From: Arsukibacterium ikkense | Lineage (GTDB): Bacteria; Pseudomonadota; Gammaproteobacteria; Enterobacterales; Alteromonadaceae | Direction: 5' to 3' | Length of the DNA stretch: 64,000 bases | Assembly: GCF_000987775.1 (NCBI RefSeq) | Contig: NZ_LAHO01000013.1 | Span: forward strand, 62,001 to 126,000 | In this document: positions 49,535 through 58,278 of the stretch, one piece after another | Position numbering within the stretch: position 1 is the stretch's first letter | How the letters are laid out: every line of letters starts with the position of its first letter | Notes under the pieces: generated by a model | The model's input: the letters and a program-made list of their open reading frames with translations, nothing else | Databases searched by the model: none | What the model was told of the DNA's origin: nothing | Made by a program: the position numbers and the translations under genes

Positions 49535-52500
49535 TTAGCGATCGTGATTAGGTAACTGCGAAGTTTTGACAATACTGCTATCTGCGACATCAGCTGTTAT
49601 TCTTGCTCTAACTGGCCGTAGTTTTTCACCCAGCACCAGCATGCAGGGCGTTAGAAACAATGTTAGCAAGGTGGCAAAGGTTAAACCGCCGGCAATGGCG
49701 CTGGATAACTGAGTCCACCACATGGTGGAAGGGGCGCCGAAACCGAGACTGGGCTCAAGCAGGTTAACGTTAACCGCCAGTACCATCGGCATTAAACCTA
49801 AGACGGTGGTAACAGAGGTAAGCAATACCGGGCGTAAGCGTAAACAACCGGTTTCCAGCGCTGCCTCTATTGCGGACATGCCGCTCTGACGCAGCTGGTT
49901 AAAGGTGTCGATTAATACAATATTGTTATTGACCACGATACCGGCCAGGCCAATAATTCCCATGCCCACCATCACAATACCAAAGCTCTGGCCGTTGATC
50001 AGCAAGCCCAGTAATACGCCGGCCGTGGAAAATACAATAGCTGACAACACCAGCAGGCTTTGATACCAGCTGTTAAATTGCACCAGCAGAATCATCAGCA
50101 TCAGGAAAATAGCGGTAATAAAGGCGCTGATTAAAAAGCTCATGGCTTCCTGCTGATCAGCACTTTCGCCGGCGGTTTTCACCATAACATTGTCAGGTAG
50201 CTGCATATCACTGGCCAGCAGCGCCTGTAAGCGCTCGCTTACCTGCGCCCCGGGCGCTAAATCGCTTTTAATGGTGACCGCCCGGTTGCCATCAATCCGT
50301 TTAATCACACTGGTTTTTGGTGCCGGCACCAGGCTGACAAAATTACTCAATGGCACCTGACCGCGCGCGGTTTGAATGGTTAAGCGGCCCAGTTGATCCA
50401 GGGATCGCCAGTTTTGCGGAAAGCGCACCCGGATATCCACCTCGTCACTGGCGTATTCCGGCCTAAACTTAGCCAGCAGCAGGCCATTGCTGATCATTTG
50501 TACCGCATTGCCAACTGTCAGCACGTCTGCGCCAAAACGGGCCGCTGCGGCGCGGTCCACTTCAATCCGCCATTCAATGCCGGGCAGGCTACGATCATCT
50601 TCAATATCGACAAAGCCGCCCAGTTGCTGCATCTGGCGGATGATTTGGCTAACCGCCTGTTCGGTGGCATCGGCTGCCATGCTGCTGATTTGCAGCTCGA
50701 TCGGTTTGCCGGCTGCCGGGCCTTCCTGCTGCTGGCGGAATTCGAGAATAATGCCGGGAATATCGCTGGTTAGCTGACGCATATCCGCCAGTATTTCAGC
50801 TGCTTTGCGCCGTTCAAACCAGTCGATAAACTGAAACTGCAAGGTGCCCACCACATCAGGTGCCAGCTCGCCGCCGGCGCTGGCCAGGGAACGGGCGTAC
50901 AGTGCTTTGACTTCGGCTAAACCCAGCAGTCGCTGCTCTACTTTTTGCAGCAACGCATCTTTCTCATAAATGGACATATCGCCGCGCGCCCGCAGCCAGA
51001 CCTGGGCAGATTCCGGCTCAACCGCCGGAAAAAACTCCAGGCCATGGTTAAATTTACTGTAGCCGGCGAAAATCAGTGCCATTGCCGCCAGCATGCCGGC
51101 AAAGGTTAGCCCGGGTTTATGCAACAACTTACTAAGCACCCGGCGGTAAGCCTTGCCGGCGCGGCTGACTGCAACCTGATGCGGCGCAGTTTGAGCGCGG
51201 CTGATGCCACCCATTACCGGCAGGAAAATCAGCGCCATAAACAGCGATGCCACTAAACAGAGGATCACTGTCGCCGGCAGGTATTTCATAAACTGGCCAA
51301 CCACGCCGGGCCAGAATAACAGCGGCATAAACACCACGACGGTGGTGGCGGTAGAGGCGGTGATAGGCCAGGCCATACGGCCGGCGGCATTGGCCCAGGC
51401 TTGTTTTGGCTTTTGACCTTCGCCCAGGTTGCGGTCGGCCAGTTCACTAACCACTACGGCGCCGTCTACCAGCATGCCAGCCACCAGAATAAGGGCGAAC
51501 AGCACGATAATATTCATGGTGTAGCCCAGGGCGAAAATCATCAGAATACCAGCAAAGAAGGCGCCTGGAATGGTAATGCCAACCAGCAGCGCCGAGCGCA
51601 TGCCCATGGTGGCGACAATCAGGATTAATACCAGTACCACCGCAGTTAGCACGTTGTTCAGTAAGTCTGACAACATGTTTTCCACTTCTTTTGACTGGTC
51701 CATAATGTAGTTAACGTGCATGCCGGGCGGGAACTGGCTGCTGGCCTGGTCAATTAATGCTTTGGTTTGTTCGATGGTGGAAATAATATTAGCACCGGCA
51801 CGTTTTTTCACTTCCAGTACTACGGCAGGCTGGCCATTTATGCGGGCAAAGCCAAGCGGATCTTTAAAACTGCGGCTGATGGTGGCAACATCGCCAAAGG
51901 TAATAACGGTATCGCCATCGACCTTAATTGGCATCGACAACACGTCGTTTAAATCTTCAATCACCCCGGGTACCTTCATGGCCATCCGGCCGGCGCCAGT
52001 ATCTAAACTGCCGGCAGCCACCAGCCGGTTATTATTGGACACCAGGCTGAACAGTTGCTGGTAATCCAGGCCATAGCCTTCCAGCACCTGTGGGTCGACC
52101 ACAATTTCCAGCATATCTTCGCGGTCACCGCCAATGTCCACTTCCAGTACTTCGGGAATGGCTTCAATATTTTCCTGCAACTGGCGGGCGATATATACTA
52201 ACTGACTTTCAGAGATGGGGCCGGATAAACCCACCGATAACACCGGAAACAGCCCGACATTAATTTCGTTTACCGTGGGCTCATCGGCCTCGCTTGGTAG
52301 TTTGGCCCGGGCCGCATCGACTTTTACCCGCACATCAGCCAGCGCTTTATCGGCATTAAAACCGGCATCAAATTCCAGCATTACTGAGGCATGGCCTTCA
52401 CTGGCGGTGGAGGTCATTTTTTTAATGCCCTCTAACGAGCGCAGCTCGTGCTCCATCGGCCGCACTAATAAACGCTCGCCATCTTCGGGGCTGATACCAT

Positions 52501-52657
52501 CAAGCGACATCGACACATACATCATCGGAATGGCAACATCGGGGTTGGCTTCTTTGGGAATGGTCAGATAGGCGGTTATGCCGGCAATAAATAAGAACAG
52601 CAGTAACATTAAACTGGCGCGGCTGCGGCCAATGGCTGCCTGAATAAGGGTATTCAT
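49535..52657 (-). CDS. RND efflux permease
   Basis: The 1040-residue inner-membrane transporter has the standard 12-TM layout with two large periplasmic loops. Seen: MNTLIQAAIGRSRASLMLLLFLFIAGITAYLTIPKEANPDVAIPMMYVSMSLDGISPEDGERLLVRPME at the start, the TM4 proton-relay segment VAGMLVDGAVVVSELADRN, and the GMGIIGLAGIVVNNNIVLIDTFNQL segment of the second half. The VDGAVVV motif has a single Asp. The stop of the adaptor gene overlaps its ATG (ATGA). No outer-membrane channel gene adjoins. Confidence 0.93.
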   Translation of the reverse strand: MNTLIQAAIGRSRASLMLLLFLFIAGITAYLTIPKEANPDVAIPMMYVSMSLDGISPEDGERLLVRPMEHELRSLEGIKKMTSTASEGHASVMLEFDAGFNADKALADVRVKVDAARAKLPSEADEPTVNEINVGLFPVLSVGLSGPISESQLVYIARQLQENIEAIPEVLEVDIGGDREDMLEIVVDPQVLEGYGLDYQQLFSLVSNNNRLVAAGSLDTGAGRMAMKVPGVIEDLNDVLSMPIKVDGDTVITFGDVATISRSFKDPLGFARINGQPAVVLEVKKRAGANIISTIEQTKALIDQASSQFPPGMHVNYIMDQSKEVENMLSDLLNNVLTAVVLVLILIVATMGMRSALLVGITIPGAFFAGILMIFALGYTMNIIVLFALILVAGMLVDGAVVVSELADRNLGEGQKPKQAWANAAGRMAWPITASTATTVVVFMPLLFWPGVVGQFMKYLPATVILCLVASLFMALIFLPVMGGISRAQTAPHQVAVSRAGKAYRRVLSKLLHKPGLTFAGMLAAMALIFAGYSKFNHGLEFFPAVEPESAQVWLRARGDMSIYEKDALLQKVEQRLLGLAEVKALYARSLASAGGELAPDVVGTLQFQFIDWFERRKAAEILADMRQLTSDIPGIILEFRQQQEGPAAGKPIELQISSMAADATEQAVSQIIRQMQQLGGFVDIEDDRSLPGIEWRIEVDRAAAARFGADVLTVGNAVQMISNGLLLAKFRPEYASDEVDIRVRFPQNWRSLDQLGRLTIQTARGQVPLSNFVSLVPAPKTSVIKRIDGNRAVTIKSDLAPGAQVSERLQALLASDMQLPDNVMVKTAGESADQQEAMSFLISAFITAIFLMLMILLVQFNSWYQSLLVLSAIVFSTAGVLLGLLINGQSFGIVMVGMGIIGLAGIVVNNNIVLIDTFNQLRQSGMSAIEAALETGCLRLRPVLLTSVTTVLGLMPMVLAVNVNLLEPSLGFGAPSTMWWTQLSSAIAGGLTFATLLTLFLTPCMLVLGEKLRPVRARITADVADSSIVKTSQLPNHDR

Positions 52658-53730
52658 GGCTTGGCTCCAGCCACCCGCACCTTGCTCCCGGGCTTAACAA
52701 AGCCGGCGCCCTGAGTAATGATTTGCGACCGCTCGGGCAAGCCGCTGACTCTGGCACCCTCGTTGTCGGCTGCTAAAATCTGCACCGGATAAAACACTAC
52801 CTGCTGTTGCTCGTCAACCACGGCGATACCCAACTTGCCCTGGTTATCCAGGCTTAACAGCGCTGGTGATACTAAATGGGCCTGGACCGGCGCCAGCTGC
52901 ACTTCTACCGTGACGCTGCCGCCGGCTATCCGCAGTAAATCAGGGTTAGCTACTGTTACTTCAATATAAAAGCTGCGGGTGGCGGTATCTGCCGCAGAGC
53001 TGATAAAGCTGAGGGTGCCGTTCAATGCCCGGCCATCCAGTAATAACAACTTAACATCCTGCCCCGGAGCTAAAGCCGCTACATGTTGCTGCGGGATCTG
53101 AGCGGTGACTTTTAACTTATCAATTTGCACCAGTTGCAACAGTTCGCTGCCGGGTTGAACCACATCGCCCACTTCGATATGGCGCCGGTCGACTACCCCG
53201 CTAAAGGGGGCGGCCGGCTCCGTTTGGGTCAGGGCCAGCCGAGCCGTTTCCAGCTCTGCTTCGGCCCGGGCCAGCTCACTTTGCAGCCGGGTCAGTTCGG
53301 TTTCTGACACAAATTGCGAGTTGCCAAGCTTGCGGGCACTAGCCAGTTCGCTTTGTTTTAAGGTGAGGTTAGCTTTGGCCTGGGCTAACAAGGCGCTGCG
53401 GCCCTCATCGGATAAGCGCAGTAATTTGTCGCCTTGCTGCACCTGATCGCCTTGCTGCTTTAACAAGGCGGTTACCGTACCGGCTTGCTGCGATTTAAGG
53501 TTAACGCTGCGCCAGGGCAATACCTGACCTTGTGCCACCCGGGTGAGCTGGTAGGGGGCGGCGTCAGACCAGCGGGTTTCTACCAGAGCCAGTTGTTCAG
53601 TCGGTGTTTGCTGCGCTGCTGGCGCCTGTTTTTGGGCGCTGTAGTTATCACCACTGAGTAACCACAACAGTAAAGCCACGGCGAGAATAACAGCGATAAG
53701 CACAGGAGAGGCAGCCAGCTTTTTCAACAT
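52654..53730 (-). CDS. RND adaptor (periplasmic membrane-fusion protein)
   Basis: The 358 residues have one N-terminal signal anchor (MLKKLAASPVLIAVILAVALLLWLL), a lipoyl-like barrel half (GTVTALLKQQGDQVQQGDKLLRLSDE), a coiled-coil hairpin (about 110-165) and the second barrel half (APFSGVVDRRHIEVGDVVQPGSELLQLV), then a beta-barrel domain. It links the pump to an outer-membrane channel. First in a two-gene operon whose promoter faces the OYE gene; a palindrome lies between them. Confidence 0.9.
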   Translation of the reverse strand: MLKKLAASPVLIAVILAVALLLWLLSGDNYSAQKQAPAAQQTPTEQLALVETRWSDAAPYQLTRVAQGQVLPWRSVNLKSQQAGTVTALLKQQGDQVQQGDKLLRLSDEGRSALLAQAKANLTLKQSELASARKLGNSQFVSETELTRLQSELARAEAELETARLALTQTEPAAPFSGVVDRRHIEVGDVVQPGSELLQLVQIDKLKVTAQIPQQHVAALAPGQDVKLLLLDGRALNGTLSFISSAADTATRSFYIEVTVANPDLLRIAGGSVTVEVQLAPVQAHLVSPALLSLDNQGKLGIAVVDEQQQVVFYPVQILAADNEGARVSGLPERSQIITQGAGFVKPGSKVRVAGAKP

Positions 53731-53946
53731 GAGGAGTCCTTGGCAGTAACAAAAAGGCTTTTGATAACGCGATTATTGAAATATACCTACATGGTTGAAT
53801 GTCAGCAAGTGAAGAACTGTAACCAAATATAGTCAGCTGGTCCTGTGCTATCACCTGTTGGTCGCTATTGGTGTTGTGTTTTGCTGCGGCCAAACCAATT
53901 GAGCTGATACTCATAGCGCTCTGCACCATTGAACCAGGCGGGCGAG

Positions 53947-53963
53947 TGGCAACGTAGTTGCCA
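53947..53963. promoter_or_regulatory. Candidate operator between RND operon and OYE gene
   Basis: TGGCAACGTAGTTGCCA is a perfect 7-3-7 palindrome in the 269-bp gap, 37 bp before the OYE start. It could bind a TetR- or LysR-type regulator controlling the divergent genes; no such regulator gene is adjacent. The rest of the gap shows nothing I can name. Confidence 0.45.
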
Positions 53964-53999
53964 TTATTTTTTTGATAGTGCAAACCAACAGGATATATC

Positions 54000-55055
54000 A
54001 TGGCCAACTTATTTGACCCGTTGCAGCTAGGCGACCTGCAGCTGCCCAACAGAATTATTATGGCGCCTTTAACCCGCTGCCGGGCTTCTGAGGGCCGGGT
54101 GCCGAACGATTTAATGGTTGAGTACTACCGGCAGCGGGCCAGTGCCGGCTTAATATTAACCGAAGCAACATCAGTCAGCCCCATGGCAGTAGGCTACCCG
54201 GATACCTCTGGGATCTGGTCTGAGCAACAGGTGGCCGGCTGGCAGAAGATCACAGCGGCTGTGCACCAGGCCGGGGGCCGGATTATGCTGCAACTGTGGC
54301 ATGTGGGCCGGATTTCAGACCCGCATTATTTAAATGGTGAGCTACCTGTTGCACCGAGCGCTATTGCCGCCGACGGCCATGTCAGTTTACTGCGGCCGAA
54401 ACAGGCTTATGTCACACCAAGGGCACTGGCCACTGCTGAGATTGCCGGCATTGTCGACGCCTTCCGGTTGGGGGCTGAAAATGCTAAAAAAGCCGGTTTT
54501 GATGGGGTGGAAATTCATGGTGCTAATGGTTATCTGTTGGACCAGTTTCTGCAGGATGGCAGCAACCAGCGTACAGACCAATACGGCGGCAGCATTGAAA
54601 ACCGTGCCCGCTTAATGCTGGAAGTGACCGATGCGGTAATATCGGTATGGGGTGCCGGCCGGGTAGGTATGCATCTGGCGCCGCGGGCCGATGCCCACAG
54701 CATGGGGGATTCGCAGCGCAGTGATACCTTTGGTTACCTGGTGCAACAACTGGCTAAGCGTAACATTGCTTTTATCTGTGCTCGTGAAGCGCAGGCGGAT
54801 GACAGCCTGGGGCCGCAACTGAAACAGCTGTTTGGTGGCGTTTATATTGCCAATGAAAAGTTCGATAAAACCAGCGCTAACGCAATAATTGGCAGTGGCA
54901 ATGCCGATGCTGTTGCCTTTGGCGTACCTTATATCGCGAACCCGGATTTAGTGGCCCGTTTTGCCCGCGATGCTGAGCTAAATACCGCCCGGCCAGAGCT
55001 GTTTTATACAGGGGGTGCTGAGGGCTATACTGATTATCCGGCATTGGCTGAATAA
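54000..55055 (+). CDS. Old Yellow Enzyme-family alkene reductase (NemA-like)
   Basis: FMN-dependent NADPH reductase of activated alkenes and nitro compounds. The 351 residues contain MANLFDPLQLGDLQLPNRIIMAPLTRCRA, the FMN loop VHQAGGRIMLQLWHVGRIS, the substrate-binding HGANGYLLDQFLQDGSNQRTDQYGGSIENRARLMLEV (His-x-x-Asn), and C-terminal GGVYIANEKF and VAFGVPYIANPDLVARF. It is full length and cytoplasmic. Divergent from the RND operon; co-expression in detoxification is plausible. Confidence 0.92.
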   Translation: MANLFDPLQLGDLQLPNRIIMAPLTRCRASEGRVPNDLMVEYYRQRASAGLILTEATSVSPMAVGYPDTSGIWSEQQVAGWQKITAAVHQAGGRIMLQLWHVGRISDPHYLNGELPVAPSAIAADGHVSLLRPKQAYVTPRALATAEIAGIVDAFRLGAENAKKAGFDGVEIHGANGYLLDQFLQDGSNQRTDQYGGSIENRARLMLEVTDAVISVWGAGRVGMHLAPRADAHSMGDSQRSDTFGYLVQQLAKRNIAFICAREAQADDSLGPQLKQLFGGVYIANEKFDKTSANAIIGSGNADAVAFGVPYIANPDLVARFARDAELNTARPELFYTGGAEGYTDYPALAE

Positions 55056-55074
55056 ATAATGAGTAATAAAGACA

Positions 55075-55668
55075 ATGAATATTAAACGCTGCTTGTTGGC
55101 CGCCACCTTATTAACGACGCCCAGCCTGCTGTTTGCGGCAGAACCAGCAAGCGCAGAGTTCTGGCAGAATCTGGCGCAGCATTGTGGCCAGGCTTATGCT
55201 GGTAAAAGGGTGATTGCCCGCGATGACAGGCCCGATATGCTGCAGGGTGATGAAACCTTAGTGGTGCATTTTCGACACTGTTCAGACAAATTGCTGGCAC
55301 TGCCTTTTCATATAGGCAACACGGATGGCAGCTGGGACCGATCCCGCACCTGGCGTTTTACCCGCCAGAGCGCGCAGTTAGAATTGCGACATGACCATCG
55401 TTTAGCCAATGGTGAACCGGACCAGAGCAATACGATGTATGGTGGTGTGTCGATTGGCGATGGCAGCGCCAACCAGCAACGTTTTTTATTTACTGAACGC
55501 AAGTCAGGCGCAGGTGAAGACTTGGGCTGGCAAATCGAGATAGTACCCGGTGAGCGCTATACCTACGGTACCTTTATGGGTGATCGCTGGAGCTGGCGGG
55601 TCGACTTTGATCTTACTAAGCCACTGGCTGAATTACCGCCCGCACCATGGGGCTTTGAATCGGAGTAA
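55075..55668 (+). CDS. Secreted protein of unknown function, paralogue of 29028-29615
   Basis: The 197 residues have a signal peptide (MNIKRCLLAATLLTTPSLLFA). Blocks shared with the 29-kb paralogue are FWQNLAQHCGQAYAGK, LVVHFRHCSD, LPFHI, WDRSRTWRFT, LELRHDHR, TMYGG, and the end RYTYGTFMGDRWSWRVDFDLTKPLAELPPAPWG. The ATG is 19 bp after the OYE stop, so it may be in the OYE transcript. The family is not known to me; the HDHR and Trp-rich end suggest a binding site. Confidence 0.7.
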   Translation: MNIKRCLLAATLLTTPSLLFAAEPASAEFWQNLAQHCGQAYAGKRVIARDDRPDMLQGDETLVVHFRHCSDKLLALPFHIGNTDGSWDRSRTWRFTRQSAQLELRHDHRLANGEPDQSNTMYGGVSIGDGSANQQRFLFTERKSGAGEDLGWQIEIVPGERYTYGTFMGDRWSWRVDFDLTKPLAELPPAPWGFESE

Positions 55669-55683
55669 ACTCTGTATATCAGC

Positions 55684-55824
55684 ATGGCCTGTTTTGCCTG
55701 CCAGCGCCAGCAGTTTAATCAGGCGCTGGCGAACTTTAAGCGCGATGCACGATACCAGCAATTACTCAGCAAATATCAGCTACAATCGCGCCAGGTGCAG
55801 CAGGCAACGGTTAACCACCAGTAG
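55684..55824 (+). other. Short ORF, possible gene remnant
   Basis: An in-frame ORF of 46 codons follows the previous stop (MACFACQRQQFNQALANFKR). It has a Cys-x-x-Cys start and helical, Gln-rich composition like the other coding sequences here, but no clear ribosome-binding site. It overlaps the convergent malate-synthase-like gene by 14 bp. It could be a fragment of a longer protein. Confidence 0.25.
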
Positions 55825-56335
55825 AGGTGTGGTATGGGCCACCGTCTTTCGCCGTAAAGTGTTTTTCACTGCGACAGCCTAATCTGACCTGTTTACCGGT
55901 TAACATACTGAACCAGGGTTCCCCTGCCTGTTTGGCCTGCAACTGAATATCATCGATACCGGCACCGTCTTTTTCACCATTGTCGCCATGGCGGTTTAAT
56001 ACCAGTTCAACATGGCGGCCTTCATTCACCAGTACCAGTGATTCCGGCGCTTCGCGGTGGCCACTTAACGCCACAAACTGTGCCGGGTTTTGCAGGCCAC
56101 TTTTGCTGCCATCGGCAAAGAACGCCAGCAGGTGCTGAAAGTATACCATGTAGCAGACAACGTCTTTGTGTGAGCCGTCGGCCAGTGGGAAGGTTTTATC
56201 CAGAAAGCCTTTCGAGTAATCCATAACCTGCTTAACATGGCGCTCGTTCAGCTGATTAATCACGCTAAGCTCGGTCGCCATCCAGGCAGTTTGGTTTGGC
56301 GTGCTAGTGCTGTGGGTTGGGGCCAGTGTAGTCAT
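55811..56335 (-). CDS. Stand-alone malate-synthase-G-like domain protein
   Basis: The 174 residues (MTTLAPTHSTSTPNQTAWMA) contain KQVMDYSKGFLDKTFPLADGSHKDVVCYMVYFQHLLAFFADGSKSGLQNPAQFVALSGHREAPESLVLVNEGRHVELVLNRHG. This lines up with the beta domain of malate synthase G (in E. coli GlcB: RRFLDESLPLENGSYQDV, then LRTPAQFVGYRG, LLKNNGLHIELQI). The catalytic barrel is absent. GAGG lies 8 bases before the ATG at 56335. It is divergent from a DUF3612 regulator that in related bacteria sits beside malate synthase. Either a decayed glcB remnant or a reused domain. Confidence 0.5.
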   Translation of the reverse strand: MTTLAPTHSTSTPNQTAWMATELSVINQLNERHVKQVMDYSKGFLDKTFPLADGSHKDVVCYMVYFQHLLAFFADGSKSGLQNPAQFVALSGHREAPESLVLVNEGRHVELVLNRHGDNGEKDGAGIDDIQLQAKQAGEPWFSMLTGKQVRLGCRSEKHFTAKDGGPYHTSTGG

Positions 56336-56391
56336 GTTGTTATCCTCGTTTTTGTCGGGTACTTTTACGTTAAGGTGTTTAACACTCCGGC

Positions 56392-56530
56392 CCGCAACTC
56401 CTGCTGTGCTCGCCACAGCAAGTACTGCAGGCGTCCTGCCTTACGCAAGCCAGCTTACGCTGTTCAAATTCGTTCCTGACGAATTTGTCGCTGCCGCTTG
56501 CGCGTTCGCTCAGACACTCTGTGGCTGCGC
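56392..56530 (-). repeat. Structured intergenic repeat, copy 1
   Basis: On the minus strand this region reads CACAGAGTGTCTGAGC, then a small palindrome (AAATTCGT / ACGAATTT), then GGCAGGACGCC and TTGCTGTGGCGAG. The same order of blocks is found at 60461-60607 on the plus strand. It lies in the 328-bp gap between the malate-synthase-like gene and the DUF3612 regulator. It encodes no plausible protein of its own. Confidence 0.75.
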
Positions 56531-56638
56531 TATCAGGATTCCGGGCCTTCGTTTCCGTCACGTTCTTTTAGAACGCAGACCAGTTGCTATCGGTTAAAAA
56601 CTAGTCTAGGCTAAAAATCAGCATAATTTCACAATAAA

Positions 56639-56661
56639 AATTTTACAGTGTGAATTTTACA
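56639..56661 (+). promoter_or_regulatory. Direct repeat at the DUF3612 regulator start
   Basis: AATTTTACA occurs at 56639-56647 and 56653-56661, 14 bp apart, directly before the ATG at 56664. No Shine-Dalgarno sequence is visible there. The repeat could be an autoregulatory site; that is inference. Confidence 0.35.
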
Positions 56662-56663
56662 AA

Positions 56664-58169
56664 ATGAAAGCAAATAAAAGCCTGCTCAGAAAGTCGCATT
56701 TTTTAGGTACTAAAATCAGAAACCTGAGAAAGCGCAATAACTTAACTATGGAAGACTTGTCTACCCGTTGCATCAGGGTGAACCCGGAACAGGCGCCATC
56801 GGTGTCCTATCTGTCAATGATCGAGCGCGGCAAACGTACGCCCGGTATAGAAATGCTGGAGGTCATCGCCGAAGTATTTCAAAAAGACCTTGACTGGTTT
56901 CTGGATGGTGAAGATGACGGCCAGGACTTAACCCCACAAAAGGGCAGTCGTGGCGGCATCAGCGGTATGGCACTGGAGCCGGGGTTTTTATTCTCCAATG
57001 ATATTCTGCAAATTGCTATTCCGGAAATGCTGTCGCAAACCGGCACCAGTGGTAAGCAGTTTGCCCAGCTGCTTATTCGGGCGCATCAGGAGCATCACCA
57101 AAACCACTTTCCCGAGCTGGAACGCGCCGCCGAAGATGTGGGCCTGAAACGAATGCCACTGAGTGTTGATGAACTGTTAGCCATAGTGCAGCAACTGGGG
57201 CTGCAAGTAAGCTGGTTTACCGAGCCACCGAAAGAAATACTGGATGAGCTGGGGGTATTGTCAAAAAATGTCTCTACCTCGTTTTTTACGCCGCCGGCTA
57301 CCCTGCATTTAAACCGTTTATTACAGCAGTTTCCTACCCGTTTAAAGTATGAGTTGGCTGTGCATATAGGCCATGCGGTGCTGCACAACAAAGATGGCGT
57401 GAAAAGCAGCATGACAGTAGGTGGCGCTCATGATGACGACTTGTCGCAATCCACTGCCGTGCAGCCACAGGACATTCTGCATGCCTGGCGTGATTTTGAA
57501 TCCAGCTTTTTTGCCGGAGCACTGCTGTGCCCCAAACTACCGTTTCGCCAGCTGCTCGACCGTCAGGGGTATGAAATCAGCAGCCATCAGCAGGCAGGCG
57601 TATCAGCGTCAGTGGCTATGCGGCGGATGACGGCAGTATCACCCTATACCCATTGGCATTACTTTGACGCCTATACTCCTGGCAAGTTAAAAGCGGTATA
57701 CCGCGGCAACGGCATTCCGCTGCCATGGGGTAATATGCGCCAGGTGGAAGACCCTTGCCAGCACTGGGCGGTATTCCGGATGTTTGATGTTGAGGGGGTG
57801 GCAAGCAGTGCCCAGTTGTCATTGTTGGATGTAAACGGTAAGCCGCGGATTTACTGCTGCGAGTCGACTAAAGTCAGCGACCTGGCAGGTAATAACCATG
57901 TATTGTGCGCTGGTATTGATCTTAACCCGGCATTGCTGGCTCAGGGGGTAGATGCCGATGCCATGGCCGGTGAGCTGAAGCAGCTGTGTATAAACAGTGC
58001 CGGTGGGGCCAAAGTGCCCAAAGCTATTCAGACCTCGCTGACCAGCGTAGCAAATATTCTGAATATTAACTGGGTAGCGCGCAGCCTGCAAAAGCCGGCG
58101 CAGTTAATTTGTGCCCGCGGCAATAGCTGCCCGCGCAGCCCACGCTGCTACGACTGTATCGGCCGCTAG
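56664..58169 (+). CDS. XRE-family regulator with DUF3612 (ScfR/RamB-like)
   Basis: The 501 residues start with a helix-turn-helix of the XRE type (LGTKIRNLRKRNNLTMEDLSTRCIRV, about 15-80), then a long effector domain. ELAVHIGHAVLHNKDG is reminiscent of the degenerate metallopeptidase-like fold of short-chain-fatty-acyl regulators. A Cys-rich C-terminus follows (LICARGNSCPRSPRCYDCIG). In Vibrio and Shewanella such DUF3612 proteins are found beside malate synthase/glyoxylate genes, as here beside a malate-synthase-like domain gene. It likely controls acetate or fatty-acid metabolism. Confidence 0.8.
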   Translation: MKANKSLLRKSHFLGTKIRNLRKRNNLTMEDLSTRCIRVNPEQAPSVSYLSMIERGKRTPGIEMLEVIAEVFQKDLDWFLDGEDDGQDLTPQKGSRGGISGMALEPGFLFSNDILQIAIPEMLSQTGTSGKQFAQLLIRAHQEHHQNHFPELERAAEDVGLKRMPLSVDELLAIVQQLGLQVSWFTEPPKEILDELGVLSKNVSTSFFTPPATLHLNRLLQQFPTRLKYELAVHIGHAVLHNKDGVKSSMTVGGAHDDDLSQSTAVQPQDILHAWRDFESSFFAGALLCPKLPFRQLLDRQGYEISSHQQAGVSASVAMRRMTAVSPYTHWHYFDAYTPGKLKAVYRGNGIPLPWGNMRQVEDPCQHWAVFRMFDVEGVASSAQLSLLDVNGKPRIYCCESTKVSDLAGNNHVLCAGIDLNPALLAQGVDADAMAGELKQLCINSAGGAKVPKAIQTSLTSVANILNINWVARSLQKPAQLICARGNSCPRSPRCYDCIGR

Positions 58170-58278
58170 TTTATATATTCTGTTACAACTTGTTGTTGGC
58201 AGATATTTGGCTTTAGCTGACGGCAGCGCTACTATAGCGTCGACAACTTAATGTGGCCCGTATTTCAGGAAAACTATA

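Noticed and set aside
53648..54049. Minus-strand frame across the RND-OYE intergenic region
   Set aside because: It overlaps the start of both real genes and has no conserved features.
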